Notes under the pieces: generated by a model
What the model was told of the DNA's origin: nothing
Seen by the model: only the letters and a program-made list of their open reading frames with translations
Database searches by the model: none
Source of the DNA: Herpetosiphon giganteus
Lineage (GTDB): Bacteria > Chloroflexota > Chloroflexia > Chloroflexales > Herpetosiphonaceae
Reading direction: 5' to 3'
DNA: 64,000 nt
NCBI RefSeq assembly: GCF_016907925.1
Contig: NZ_JAFBCZ010000001.1
Location: forward strand, 124,001-188,000
Translations under genes and position numbers: made by a program
Part shown: one piece after another, positions 26,047-34,631 of the stretch
How the letters are laid out: the number at the start of each line of letters is the position of its first letter
Numbering within the stretch: the first letter of the stretch is position 1

Positions 26047-27462
26047 CTATGCCCCAGCGATGACCCGACCTTCAGCCAAGAGTTTTTCGACCAACTCTGG
26101 CGAACGGGTTTCGGTGTAAATCCGCAACAATGGCTCGGTGCCCGAGAAGCGAATCAAGAGCCAGCTACCATCTTGCAGATAATATTTGTAGCCACCTTGG
26201 GTATTGATCGAATTGACGGTTAGGCCAGCCAAGGCATCAGGCCGTGCTGCATCAACCCGTTTGAGAATCGTATCGCGCTGCTCGGCAGGATAGTTAATGT
26301 CAATTCGGTCGTAGAAGTGCGGGCCAACTTTGTTAAGCAATTCTTCCATGGTTTCGCTGGGCGTTTTACCGCGCTTCAAGAACAAATCGAGCAACAGTAG
26401 CGACGACAAAATGCCATCACGTTCTGGCAAGTGCTTGGCAAACGCAAAACCGCCTGATTCTTCGCCGCCAATAATCGCATTCGATTCGATCATCTTGGGG
26501 CCGATGTGCTTGAAGCCAACCGGTGTTTCGTAGATTGGCACATTGTATAGCTCGGCCAAGCGATTGACCATCGAGGTGGTCGAAAGCGACTTAACGATTG
26601 GACCGCGCCAGCCTTTAACTTCCAATAAATAATAGGTCAGCAAGCCAAACACCCGCAGCTGATCGACGAATTTGCCTTTTTCATCAACCAAACCAACTCG
26701 ATCAGCATCGCCATCGTAGGCCAAGCCTGCAAACGCGCCGCTTTGTTTAACCACATTTTTGAGCTTGGTTAAATTGTCGTCGATTGGTTCGGGCGAACGC
26801 ATGCCAGGGAACAATGGGTTGCGGGTATCGTTGATTGGCACAACTTTGGTTTGGCCGCCATCAAGCAATAATGGCAAGAAACCAGCACCAGCGCCATACA
26901 TCGCATCGTTGATAATCGTCCAGCCTTCGCGTTTGATCGCTTCGAGATCAACCATTTGCTTGATTTGGGCCACATAATCGGGCGTGCCGTTGATGCGTTC
27001 GACCAAGCCCTGTTTTTCGGCTTCGCGCAAGGTCATGCGCTTGACTGGAGCTTTTTCTAAACGATCTTCCAAGCGAGCGATCACGTCGGGCGAGGCTGAG
27101 CCAGCATATTCGGGCTTATATTTATAGCCATTATCGCTTGGTGGATTATGTGAAGCAGTGATGATTGAAGCACCACCAGCTTTTTTGCTAAGAATGCTCC
27201 AACAAACAACGGGAGTTGGGGTAGCTTTTTCGGTTAGATAAACGTGAATCCCATTGGCAGCCAGCACCTCGGCGGTGGCGGCGGCGAAGCGCTCGGAACC
27301 GAAACGAGTATCATAACCAACCACCAACCCACGCGGGGCTAAGCCCGACTCATGCAGATAATCTGCAACGGCTTGGGTAACAATGCGCACATTGTCAAAG
27401 GTATACTCTTCAGCGATTGCTGCTCGCCAACCGTCGGTGCCAAATTTGATTGCTGATGCCAT
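26047..27462 (-). CDS. Phosphoglucomutase/phosphomannomutase
   Basis: A 471-aa alpha-D-phosphohexomutase converting hexose-6-phosphate to hexose-1-phosphate. The phosphoserine loop (TASHNPPSDNGYK, near residue 104), the metal loop (DGDADR, near 249), the sugar loop (GGEESGG) and the C-terminal phosphate loop (RFSGTEPLLRIYTE) are all present. AGGAG lies 6 bases before the ATG. Next to it are a nucleotidyltransferase and mannose-1-phosphate guanylyltransferase, so mannose-6-phosphate is a likely substrate. Glucose use cannot be excluded. Confidence 0.92.
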   Translation of the reverse strand: MASAIKFGTDGWRAAIAEEYTFDNVRIVTQAVADYLHESGLAPRGLVVGYDTRFGSERFAAATAEVLAANGIHVYLTEKATPTPVVCWSILSKKAGGASIITASHNPPSDNGYKYKPEYAGSASPDVIARLEDRLEKAPVKRMTLREAEKQGLVERINGTPDYVAQIKQMVDLEAIKREGWTIINDAMYGAGAGFLPLLLDGGQTKVVPINDTRNPLFPGMRSPEPIDDNLTKLKNVVKQSGAFAGLAYDGDADRVGLVDEKGKFVDQLRVFGLLTYYLLEVKGWRGPIVKSLSTTSMVNRLAELYNVPIYETPVGFKHIGPKMIESNAIIGGEESGGFAFAKHLPERDGILSSLLLLDLFLKRGKTPSETMEELLNKVGPHFYDRIDINYPAEQRDTILKRVDAARPDALAGLTVNSINTQGGYKYYLQDGSWLLIRFSGTEPLLRIYTETRSPELVEKLLAEGRVIAGA

Positions 27463-27572
27463 ACACGCTCCTGAGCTTGCGATTGAAATTGGGTTTCCAC
27501 GAAAAGAGATTGCTGACGATCGCTCGTCATGCCAAATGAAATAGCGAATTGGATGAGTTGATTGGAATGGTG

Positions 27573-28553
27573 TTAACCAAGGGCAAGACCTTCAACAGTT
27601 GCATGGTGGGCAATGAGCACATCACTGGCAAGAGCGACATTGGTTAAGCTTGCAGCGGCCTCAATTGTAACACGTTCCCAAGCGACTACCCGTTCAAGCC
27701 GAGCGTTCTCACCAACCACACAGCCGCTTCCAAGCATAATCGGGGCGATTAATTGGGCACTAGGGCTGATTTGAGCATCAGCCGCAGCCCACACTCCTGC
27801 TGCATATTGTATGCCATGCACTGGTTCTTGGGGCAGACGACCCATCAAGACTGCTTCGTTGGCCGCTAAATAGCCCGCCAACGTCCCAATATCTTGGCTA
27901 TAGGCGCTGTGTTGGTAGGCATAAATTGGCGCTTGGGCCGCCAACAAACTGGGGAAGAGATCGCGTTCGAGCATTGCAAAGCCTTGAACTGGAATCTGAG
28001 CCAAGGCTGCTGGCGCAAATACATAGGCTCCGCTATTAATCGTGTTGGCGAGGGCCGTGCCTGGCGCAGGCTTTTCTTGAAAGGCATAGACCCGTTGCTG
28101 CTCGTCGCTGGCTACCACGCCAAACGCTGAGGTATCGGCAACCTCGCGCACTGCAATTGTCGCCACGCCAGCAGTTTGGGCGTGGGCTTGCCACAGCTGA
28201 GCCACATCAAAATCGGTTAATTCATCGCCATTCAGCACTAAAATCGGCCCAGCATCAAGCAACTTGGTTTGGGCTAACGCATAGCGCACTGCGCCAGCCG
28301 TACCTAATGGCTCTGGTTCTTGCACAATTTGCAAATTTAGCCCAAACGCCGAGCCATCGCCATAGGCCGCCAAAAATTGCTCGGCCAAATATTGCACCGC
28401 CAAAATGACATGGCGCACACCTTGGCGCTGCAAACGGCGCAAGGTGCGGCTCATCAGGGCTTCGCCAGCAATCGGCACTAACGGCTTGGGGAGCTGGTTG
28501 GTCAATGGCCGCAGCCGAGTACCCAATCCGCCAACTAAAATAACTGCACGCAT
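27573..28553 (-). CDS. NDP-sugar pyrophosphorylase family nucleotidyltransferase
   Basis: 326 aa. The N-terminal GT-A-like domain starts AVILVGGLGTRLRPLT, the nucleotide loop, with KPLVPIAGE for the sugar side and LVLNGDELTDFD as the metal-binding Asp block. From about residue 235 a short left-handed beta-helix with hexapeptide spacing follows (ISPSAQLIAPIMLGSGCVVGENARL). The form fits mannose-1-phosphate guanylyltransferases or glucose-1-phosphate thymidylyltransferases with a C-terminal hexapeptide domain. A strong terminator separates it from manC upstream, so it probably has its own promoter. Confidence 0.85.
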   Translation of the reverse strand: MRAVILVGGLGTRLRPLTNQLPKPLVPIAGEALMSRTLRRLQRQGVRHVILAVQYLAEQFLAAYGDGSAFGLNLQIVQEPEPLGTAGAVRYALAQTKLLDAGPILVLNGDELTDFDVAQLWQAHAQTAGVATIAVREVADTSAFGVVASDEQQRVYAFQEKPAPGTALANTINSGAYVFAPAALAQIPVQGFAMLERDLFPSLLAAQAPIYAYQHSAYSQDIGTLAGYLAANEAVLMGRLPQEPVHGIQYAAGVWAAADAQISPSAQLIAPIMLGSGCVVGENARLERVVAWERVTIEAAASLTNVALASDVLIAHHATVEGLALG

Positions 28554-28572
28554 AGATCTGCTTTCAATAAAA

Positions 28573-28615
28573 GCACGGCAGTGGTTTGGTTATCGCTAAC
28601 CACCTGCTGCCGTGC
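28573..28615 (-). terminator. Terminator after the mannose-1-phosphate guanylyltransferase gene
   Basis: A long interrupted stem: 9 bp (28573-28581 with 28607-28615), continued by GGTT/AACC inside. On the minus strand it is followed by CTTTTATTG. It lies 15 bases after the stop at 28631. Confidence 0.8.
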
Positions 28616-28630
28616 ACGCTCAATTATAGC

Positions 28631-29701
28631 TTATAACACATCATTGCGGCCTTCAGTCCGCAACTGATCAACAATTTTCTTGACATCTTGGGCACGTTCG
28701 CGCGGCGCGATCAGCAAGGCATCGCCAGTATCGACAACCAAAAAGCCATCCAGCCCAATCGTGGCGATCATGCGGCCTGAATCGCTGTAAATCAAGGTCG
28801 ATTTGGTATCAACCTCGACGTGCGGGCCAATTACGACATTCGCCGAATCGTCGTCGCTCATCAAGGTTGTGAGGGTATGCCAATCGCCAACGTCGCTCCA
28901 GCCAATATCAACTGGCACGACCGCCACATTTGGCGCACGCTCCATAATGCCATAATCAACAGTGATATTTTCGACATTATCCCAAACTTGAGCCAAGGTG
29001 TCGTGGTAGCGCGATTTGCCAAACGAAGCTTGCACTTGATTCAGCTGGTTGCGCAATTCTGGCATATGTTTGCTAATTGCATCAAGAAAGGTTTTGGTTT
29101 GCCAAACGAAAATCCCAGCGTTCCAAAAATAATTGCCTTGAGCCAAATAGCGCTCGGCGGTATCATGGTCGGGCTTTTCGGCAAAGCGCTGCACACGATG
29201 AATTTTGTGATTATGGGCTTCGGTGATCAAGTCGCCACATTGAATATAGCCATAGCCGGTGTTAGCAAACGATGGTTTTACGCCTAAGGTCACCAAATAG
29301 CCTTCGCGGGCGGCAACTTCGGCGGCTTGCAAGGCTTGGCGAAAGGCTTCGTTGCGCAGAATCAAGTGATCAGCACTAAGCACCGCCATCACAGCATCGG
29401 GAGCCGAGCGCCGCATGTGGATCGCTGCCAAGCCAATTGCCGAAGCCGTGCCACGGCCACTTGGCTCTAAAATGACGTTATTGCGGGGCACATCGTTCAA
29501 CTGCTCGCGAATTAATTCCTCGTAATCCGAGCCAGTTACCACGAAAACGCGACCTTCTTCCATCAACGGTCGCACGCGATCGACAGTTTCTTGGAGCATG
29601 GTGCGATTTGAAAGCAAGGGTAAAAACTGCTTGGGCTTGGTGCGCCGTGAGCGTGGCCACAAGCGCGAGCCAGTCCCACCGGCAAGCACTAAAATATCCA
29701 T
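28631..29701 (-). CDS. manC: Mannose-1-phosphate guanylyltransferase
   Basis: A 356-aa enzyme making GDP-mannose from mannose-1-phosphate and GTP. The N-terminus has the signature LAGGTGSRLWPRSR with KPKQFLPL just after. AVLSADHLI is the metal-binding block, FAEKPD the sugar-binding block, and FWNAGIFVW and DIGWSDVGDW complete the family pattern. It lacks the C-terminal phosphomannose isomerase domain of bifunctional enzymes. GAGG lies 8 bases before the ATG. It starts 12 bases after the upstream SDR gene, so the two form an operon. Confidence 0.94.
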   Translation of the reverse strand: MDILVLAGGTGSRLWPRSRRTKPKQFLPLLSNRTMLQETVDRVRPLMEEGRVFVVTGSDYEELIREQLNDVPRNNVILEPSGRGTASAIGLAAIHMRRSAPDAVMAVLSADHLILRNEAFRQALQAAEVAAREGYLVTLGVKPSFANTGYGYIQCGDLITEAHNHKIHRVQRFAEKPDHDTAERYLAQGNYFWNAGIFVWQTKTFLDAISKHMPELRNQLNQVQASFGKSRYHDTLAQVWDNVENITVDYGIMERAPNVAVVPVDIGWSDVGDWHTLTTLMSDDDSANVVIGPHVEVDTKSTLIYSDSGRMIATIGLDGFLVVDTGDALLIAPRERAQDVKKIVDQLRTEGRNDVL

Positions 29702-29713
29702 ATCGTTAATCCT

Positions 29714-30685
29714 CTATGTTTCGTTATTGTGGGAGCCAACTCTCTCGACCTCGCTCGCAACGTGGCTGCGCCATTCATTCAGAATATCGCGCAGGGTATC
29801 TTCAAGCCGATAGTGCGGCTCCCAGCCGATTTGGTTGCGCAAACGGGTCGCGTCGCAGGCCACAATTGGCACATCAACCGGACGCAAGCGTTGAGGATCA
29901 ACTTCGATCGTTATCGTTTGGCCACTGAGTGCAATGAGGCTATCAAGAATTGACTGAATTGAGACACTCTGACCGACACCAATATTATAAATCTCGCCAG
30001 GCTGCGCTCGTTCGAGCAGCAAGTGATAGGCACGCACAACATCGCGCACATCGCTAAAATCACGTAGTGGTGAGAGGTTGCCAACCTGAATCACTGGCGG
30101 CTGCAAGCCTGCTTCAATGCGCGCAATTTGCTGGGCAAACGCTGGCACCACAAAATCGGCGCGTTGGCCCGGGCCAGTGTGGTTAAATGGCCGAGCACGA
30201 ATCACCTTCAGCCCATGGCTATACCACCATTGGCCAGCCAGCAAATCTTGGGCTGCCTTGGAAACAGCATACGGATCGGCTGGGCAGAGCATGGTGTTTT
30301 CATCGGCTGGCAAGCCCGAACGATGGGCCATGCCATACATCGCATTCGAGCCAACCACCAGCACCAGCGGGTCGAGCTGAGCAGCCTTGATCGCTTCAAA
30401 CAGGTGTAATTGGCCAAGCACATTGCTATTGAATGTGCCAGCAGGGTCGCGAAACGATTGCGGTATCGCCGATTGGGCAGCTAAATGCACCACCAGATCG
30501 GGAGCCGCATTTGCCACCGCCGTTTCTACCGCCGAACGATCAAGCAGATCAGCCAGCACCGTTGGGAGTTCTGGGTGCGCCGTGCGCCCTAAGGCCCATA
30601 GTTCCCATGTGGTTGCTTGCTGCAAATAGCGAACAAGATGTTGGCCAACAAAGCCAGTCGCGCCAGTAATTAATGCTCGTGTCAT
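29714..30685 (-). CDS. GDP-4-keto-6-deoxymannose reductase / GDP-mannose dehydratase type SDR
   Basis: 323 aa from the ATG at 30685, an extended short-chain dehydrogenase. The NAD(P) loop is ITGATGFVGQHL, VVHLAAQSA follows, and the catalytic YAVSK Tyr-Lys pair is near 137. RPFNHTGPGQRADFVVPAFA, RDFSDVRDVVRAY and the late RPVDVP are typical of the GDP-deoxymannose reductase (RMD) group more than of true 4,6-dehydratases, but I cannot separate them firmly. With manC and the mutase downstream it points to GDP-rhamnose or a similar 6-deoxy sugar. A near-perfect promoter ends 7 bases before the ATG with no ribosome site, which suggests a leaderless mRNA. Confidence 0.85.
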   Translation of the reverse strand: MTRALITGATGFVGQHLVRYLQQATTWELWALGRTAHPELPTVLADLLDRSAVETAVANAAPDLVVHLAAQSAIPQSFRDPAGTFNSNVLGQLHLFEAIKAAQLDPLVLVVGSNAMYGMAHRSGLPADENTMLCPADPYAVSKAAQDLLAGQWWYSHGLKVIRARPFNHTGPGQRADFVVPAFAQQIARIEAGLQPPVIQVGNLSPLRDFSDVRDVVRAYHLLLERAQPGEIYNIGVGQSVSIQSILDSLIALSGQTITIEVDPQRLRPVDVPIVACDATRLRNQIGWEPHYRLEDTLRDILNEWRSHVASEVERVGSHNNET

Positions 30686-30692
30686 AGCGCGC

Positions 30693-30721
30693 ACTATACT
30701 GCGAGTTGAGATTGTTGGCAA
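30693..30721 (-). promoter_or_regulatory. Promoter giving a leaderless mRNA for the GDP-sugar SDR
   Basis: On the minus strand TTGCCA (30716-30721), a 17-base spacer and TATAGT (30693-30698) are followed after 7 bases by the ATG at 30685. The transcript would start at or next to the A of the start codon. Confidence 0.7.
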
Positions 30722-30802
30722 GAAGCGCTTTGCGCCTATTCGCATGGCTTGCTTTATCTTCTATACTGAAGCAGGTTTTTTGTTGTGCTGGAGATCGTTT
30801 GT

Positions 30803-31453
30803 ATGTTTGAGCAATTTCAACTTCCCAACCATGTTGGTGCTGAATTAGCCGATTTAGTCACGCGCTTTGGCGTGCCGCATGTGCATCAAGTGGCCTTAGT
30901 TTTGCCCGATGGTCAGTATCCTGCTAGCCCAGCTGAACAAGCGATTAACGTCAAAGGTTTGTTTGCGCCGTTTGGCAAATCCGACCGCTACGGCGAGGTT
31001 TGTATGGTGGTGCAGCGGCCTGATGGAAGCCTGATCAGCGCCCGCAAAGCCTACTATCCTGCCACATGCTTTCGCTTATTAACTGGCGGCATCAATTACG
31101 ATGAGCCAGTGTACGAGGCCTTGTTGCGCGAAACCGCCGAAGAAACCGGGTTGGATGTCCAAGTCGAGCGTTTTTTGGCGGCGGTCAGCTATCGCCCAAC
31201 CAACAGCCCCAGCCCAAAATTTTATACTTTTGGCTTTTTGCTCCGCGAATTGGGCGGCACATTGGGCGCAGTTGACGAATCGGAGCAAGTCGCAGCCTTT
31301 GGCTTTCCACAGGTGGCCGATCTACCAACGCTAGCAGACCAACTCGAAAGCCTAAGCGGCAGCGAAGACCACGAAATTGCTGGCAATTGGCAAGATTGGG
31401 GTCGCTTTCGCGCAGTGACGCATCGGGTAATTTGGGAATATTTTCAAGCCTAG
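30803..31453 (+). CDS. NUDIX hydrolase
   Basis: 216 aa from the ATG at 30803, chosen because GGAG lies 9 bases before it. The complete NUDIX box (G-x5-E-x7-REUxEExGU) reads GINYDEPVYEALLRETAEET at about residues 100-120. It hydrolyses nucleoside diphosphates linked to another group; the substrate is not readable. The region before the box (about 95 residues) is longer than in minimal members. It is divergent from the GDP-sugar SDR gene, with a TATACT at 30762-30767 as its likely -10. Confidence 0.9.
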   Translation: MFEQFQLPNHVGAELADLVTRFGVPHVHQVALVLPDGQYPASPAEQAINVKGLFAPFGKSDRYGEVCMVVQRPDGSLISARKAYYPATCFRLLTGGINYDEPVYEALLRETAEETGLDVQVERFLAAVSYRPTNSPSPKFYTFGFLLRELGGTLGAVDESEQVAAFGFPQVADLPTLADQLESLSGSEDHEIAGNWQDWGRFRAVTHRVIWEYFQA

Positions 31454-31462
31454 AAGTTAACA

Positions 31463-31505
31463 TTCCCTCACCCCAACCCCTCTCCCACGTTGCGAGCGAG
31501 GGGCT
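31463..31505 (+). repeat. CCCTCACCCC-type intergenic repeat, copy 1
   Basis: Starts 10 bases after the NUDIX stop. CCCTCACCCCAACCCCTCTC is followed by a loop and GCGAGGGGC, which can pair back to CCCCTC. The same unit follows the M42 gene (47136) and the ABC exporter gene (58693-58733, minus strand), each time in the direction of the gene. Confidence 0.75.
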
Positions 31506-31577
31506 AAACAAAGTGGTTGTTCTGTGATTCATTTGGTTTAAGCTATTGCCCTTTACCTACCACCAAATGTCATTTAG

Positions 31578-31625
31578 GGGGTGCAGGGGGATGCCCCCCC
31601 CCTGCGTCTCCCGCCTCAAGGCGGG
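31578..31625. repeat. GC-rich double hairpin with a C9 run
   Basis: GCAGGGGG/CCCCC-TGC (about 31583-31605) includes nine Cs at 31594-31602. It is followed by CCCGCCT-CA-AGGCGGG (31610-31625). It lies in the 278-base gap between the NUDIX and zinc-ribbon genes and has no coding potential. Confidence 0.6.
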
Positions 31626-31731
31626 ACGGAAGGGTGGTGAGCACCAATAGATTCGAATACCCAATAAATACTTTTGGATCGAGTGATGAGTGAATGCTCA
31701 AGATCAAGCTATCTCAATCGAGGAGCCTACG

Positions 31732-32241
31732 ATGCAATGTCCAGCTTGTGCCATGACCCTAGCAACGGCTAGCGCTAATTGCCCTTACTGTGGCAAACAA
31801 CTGAATCAGCCCAAAAGCCGCGCCAATCTGCTAGCTTTTGGTGCTTCAATGTTCGTGGATGCGCTCCTAATGTTGGGTGCAATCCAATTAGGCGTAGCTC
31901 AACGCGATAGCGATGGCGAATTTTTTCGCATGCTTACGATCGTCAATAACCCTAGCAGCGAATGGCCAGCTTTATGGACAAACCTGAGTTATGGTTATTT
32001 AATTGTGGCCTTGCTGGCATTTTTATGCACTATTGGGTGCCTGATTAGCCAAAACCGCAACTTGGCACGAGGTGCAATGCTGGCAGGCATCGCTGGTGTG
32101 GTAATTCTTGCAATCTTTGGCGCTGACATCCTATTCAACGATTCAGGTTACAGCCCTACTTTTGGTTTATGGCTCGGTTTATTTGGTAGTTTCACCTTGA
32201 CCACCACAAGTACACTATTTCAAGTGGTATCCCGTAAATGA
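31732..32241 (+). CDS. Zinc-ribbon membrane protein
   Basis: 169 aa from the ATG at 31732 (GAGGAG 7 bases upstream; an earlier GTG has none). The first 25 residues are a Cys4 zinc ribbon (CPAC then CPYCGKQL). Four hydrophobic segments follow (about 33-55, 75-110, 112-135 and 142-165), with FFRML and a Ser/Asn loop between the first two. The function is unknown. Its stop overlaps an ATG of the next gene, another zinc-ribbon membrane protein, so they are co-translated neighbours. Confidence 0.7.
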   Translation: MQCPACAMTLATASANCPYCGKQLNQPKSRANLLAFGASMFVDALLMLGAIQLGVAQRDSDGEFFRMLTIVNNPSSEWPALWTNLSYGYLIVALLAFLCTIGCLISQNRNLARGAMLAGIAGVVILAIFGADILFNDSGYSPTFGLWLGLFGSFTLTTTSTLFQVVSRK

Positions 32242-32252
32242 AAGGAAGCGCA

Positions 32253-33044
32253 ATGCAATGTTTGCAATGTTCGGCAACTATCGCCGATAACAGTAAGTTT
32301 TGCCCTTCGTGCGGCGCAACAATTACCCAACCAGCAGCCATGGATAAAACCCAAGTCTTGTCTAATCTGCCGCCAATGTCGAATCCGGTTGATAAAACCC
32401 AAGCGATTAACCCAACCCAACTGCCACCAGCCAATTATGGCCAGCCAGCCCAGCCAAATTATGGGCCGCCAGCTGCCAATTATGGCCAACCAGCTCAACC
32501 CAACCACTATCAACAACCAAACTATGGCCAACCCCAAAACTATGGCCAAACGCCGCAACCAAACTATGCGCCAGGGTATGTCGTTCCTAATCACACCGGT
32601 TATGGTGCGATTCCCGCAGCCAATGGCAGCATTCCAGCAATTTTGATGATTCTCAGTGCCTTGGGCATCTTGATTGGCATGGTTTTGCCGTTAATTGTGC
32701 TCAGTGGCACGAGCATTAGCTTGTTTGAGATGATCGACCCACAATATGCCAAAAATGTGATGGATGAAGGCGCGGCCTTGTTTATTTATGGCATTCCAAG
32801 CGGCGCAGTGATTAGTTTAATGCTCAGTGTTATGGCCTATCTCAAACGGCGCAATCTTTGGGCTGGTTTGAATATTGTGCCAAGTTTATTTGTTTTGGGC
32901 ATTACTGGGCTATTATTGATTGGTGCGGCAGTCAGCGACGAGATTGATCAAGCTGGCATTGGCTTGATCATGATGACGGTCAGCGCAGGATTATCCTTGA
33001 TTGTCACAATTGCCTTTTTGATTCGAAAGAAGCAACCACGTTAA
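32253..33044 (+). CDS. Zinc-ribbon membrane protein with NYGQP-rich linker
   Basis: 263 aa from the ATG at 32253 (AAGGAAG upstream); an ATG at 32238 overlapping the previous stop is an alternative. The N-terminal Cys4 ribbon is CLQC/CPSCGATI. Residues about 60-115 repeat NYGQPxQPNYGPP-like units, a Tyr/Gln/Pro/Asn-rich flexible linker. Four membrane segments follow (about 128-150, 170-190, 200-225 and 235-255). It is in a two-gene unit with the previous protein, and a glycosyltransferase starts one base after its stop. The role is unknown. Confidence 0.7.
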   Translation: MQCLQCSATIADNSKFCPSCGATITQPAAMDKTQVLSNLPPMSNPVDKTQAINPTQLPPANYGQPAQPNYGPPAANYGQPAQPNHYQQPNYGQPQNYGQTPQPNYAPGYVVPNHTGYGAIPAANGSIPAILMILSALGILIGMVLPLIVLSGTSISLFEMIDPQYAKNVMDEGAALFIYGIPSGAVISLMLSVMAYLKRRNLWAGLNIVPSLFVLGITGLLLIGAAVSDEIDQAGIGLIMMTVSAGLSLIVTIAFLIRKKQPR

Positions 33045-33045
33045 T

Positions 33046-33795
33046 ATGCTGTTATCTGTTGCCATTATTGCTCGCGATGAAGAGCGCCACATTGGAGCCG
33101 CCTTGGCCTCAATCGCCAATTTAGCCGATGAAATTGTGGTCTTGCTCGACCCTCGCACCCGCGACCGCACCGCCGAGCTTTGCACCCATGCTGGCGCGCG
33201 GGTGATCGATGCGCCGTTTGAGTCGTTTCCTGCCCAGCGCAATCGGGCTTTGGCCGAATGCAAGGGCCAGTGGGTATTGTTTTTGGATGCTGACGAGCGG
33301 GTAACTCCCAGCTTGCAGCATGAAATTCGCCAGCTTTTGCCAAGCCACCCAAGCCACGCGGGCTACTGGATTCCGCGCTTCAACCGCTATTGGGGGCGGG
33401 CCTTGCGTGGCGGCGGTTGGTATCCCGACCGTCAATTGCGCTTGTTGCAACGCAGCAAAGCCCACTACGATCCCAGCCGCTTGGTGCATGAATTGGTTAT
33501 TTTAGCTGGCAGCGAAGGCCAATTAACCCAGCATCTTGAGCATATCAATATTGAATCGTGGGCCGAATTACGCGAAAAACAGCAGCGTTATGCCCAAGCA
33601 GAGGCCGCCACGCTCTATCGCAATGGCGTGCAGGTCAAGCCCCAAAATTACGTTTTGCAACCGTTGCGCGCAATTTGGCGACGTTATGTCACCTGGGGCG
33701 GCTATCGTGATGGCTTGTTGGGAATGCTTTTGGCCTTGGTGATGGGTTGGTATGAGTTAAAAATGTATCTGGCCTTGGCCAAACATTGGGGTTAA
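33046..33795 (+). CDS. Glycosyltransferase family 2 (WaaE-like)
   Basis: 249 aa. A single GT-A domain: VAIIARDEERHIGAALASI at the N-terminus, DEIVVLLDPRTRDRT, FPAQRNRAL and the DxD-type FLDADERVTP (near residue 85). RFNRYWGRALRGGGWYPDRQ and LVHELVIL match the KdtX/WaaE beta-glycosyltransferase type. A C-terminal helix may touch the membrane. It adds a sugar from a nucleotide donor to an envelope acceptor; donor and acceptor are unknown. It starts one base after the zinc-ribbon gene and so shares its transcript. Confidence 0.85.
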   Translation: MLLSVAIIARDEERHIGAALASIANLADEIVVLLDPRTRDRTAELCTHAGARVIDAPFESFPAQRNRALAECKGQWVLFLDADERVTPSLQHEIRQLLPSHPSHAGYWIPRFNRYWGRALRGGGWYPDRQLRLLQRSKAHYDPSRLVHELVILAGSEGQLTQHLEHINIESWAELREKQQRYAQAEAATLYRNGVQVKPQNYVLQPLRAIWRRYVTWGGYRDGLLGMLLALVMGWYELKMYLALAKHWG

Positions 33796-33800
33796 ATCAA

Positions 33801-33831
33801 AATGGGTCGGGGAAAATAGCCCCAGCCCATT
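33801..33831. terminator. Bidirectional terminator between GT2 and dps
   Basis: A stem of 6 and 4 bp around a 2-base mismatch (33801-33812 with 33820-33831), loop AAAATAG, between two convergent genes. Confidence 0.7.
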
Positions 33832-33866
33832 CTTGATTAGACATCTGTATGTCTTCGCTCGCTTAC

Positions 33867-34361
33867 TTAACCTTTGGTTTCTTGAGAAAGTTCAAATAGA
33901 AACCAAACTCGATTTTCTGCTTGGTCAATCATTGGTTCAAGCTCGCTCGCGGTGGCCACATCGTTGGCTTCATCGGCAACATCGTGAGCTTTGCGCAAGT
34001 TTTTAACTAAGGTCTGGTTATCGCTCACCAGCTCAGTCAGCATATTGGCTGGCTCGACAAACTCAGCATTATTATCTTCGATCGTTTGCAACTCGCTGAT
34101 ATGGCCGATCGAGCGCAGCGAGGTGCCACCAATGCGGCGAGCGCGTTCGGCCAAAATATCGGTCGTAGCAAAAATCTGGTTGGCATGCTCATCAAACATC
34201 AAATGTAAATCGCGGAAATGGCGACCAGTCAAATGCCAGTGGAAATTTTTGTATTTCATGTATAAGGCAAACGAATTGGCCAAACTGCGATTGAGTGCTT
34301 CAATTACTGGGCCAGTTGCTTTAGAATCTAAATCAGTTGGGGTTTTTAAGCGTTTATCCAT
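33867..34361 (-). CDS. dps: Dps-type ferritin-like DNA protection protein
   Basis: About 164 aa. It stores iron, uses peroxide and may coat DNA as a dodecamer. The intersubunit ferroxidase ligands are visible: KNFHWHLTGRHF (His), then LHLMFDEHAN with Asp and Glu. The rest is a four-helix bundle. The start at 34361 has AAGGAG 10 bases upstream; an ATG at 34370 sits too close to that site. The N-terminus is short and has one Lys-Arg pair, so DNA binding through the tail is uncertain. A -24/-12 promoter like those of csbD and glsB lies about 45 bases upstream. Confidence 0.93.
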   Translation of the reverse strand: MDKRLKTPTDLDSKATGPVIEALNRSLANSFALYMKYKNFHWHLTGRHFRDLHLMFDEHANQIFATTDILAERARRIGGTSLRSIGHISELQTIEDNNAEFVEPANMLTELVSDNQTLVKNLRKAHDVADEANDVATASELEPMIDQAENRVWFLFELSQETKG

Positions 34362-34405
34362 TGCACGCATGCTCCTTGAAACTAGGATTTTCTAATACAC
34401 GATAT

Positions 34406-34421
34406 TGCAGATGGCGTGCCA
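34406..34421 (-). promoter_or_regulatory. -24/-12 (sigma-54-like) promoter of dps
   Basis: The minus strand reads TGGCACGCCATCTGCA. The GG and GC are 12 bases apart (plus-strand CC 34419-34420, GC 34407-34408). One deviation from TTGC (CTGC). Transcription would start near 34395, about 34 bases before the ATG. Confidence 0.55.
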
Positions 34422-34631
34422 TGAAACCCAAAACACGATTATGAACGCGATTCATGACACCTTGCGTTGCAAGGGATTGACAAGGATTGATGCCATCCAT
34501 AGAATGTGCCAATCAACGTTTAATTCCAATCAGCATCGAAAGTTAGGTTGTTGAAACTGCAACAACCCCACCGTGGTAAACGTCGATCAGAGAGAACTTC
34601 AACACGTTTTAATTCAGAAAGGGTTGCACGT

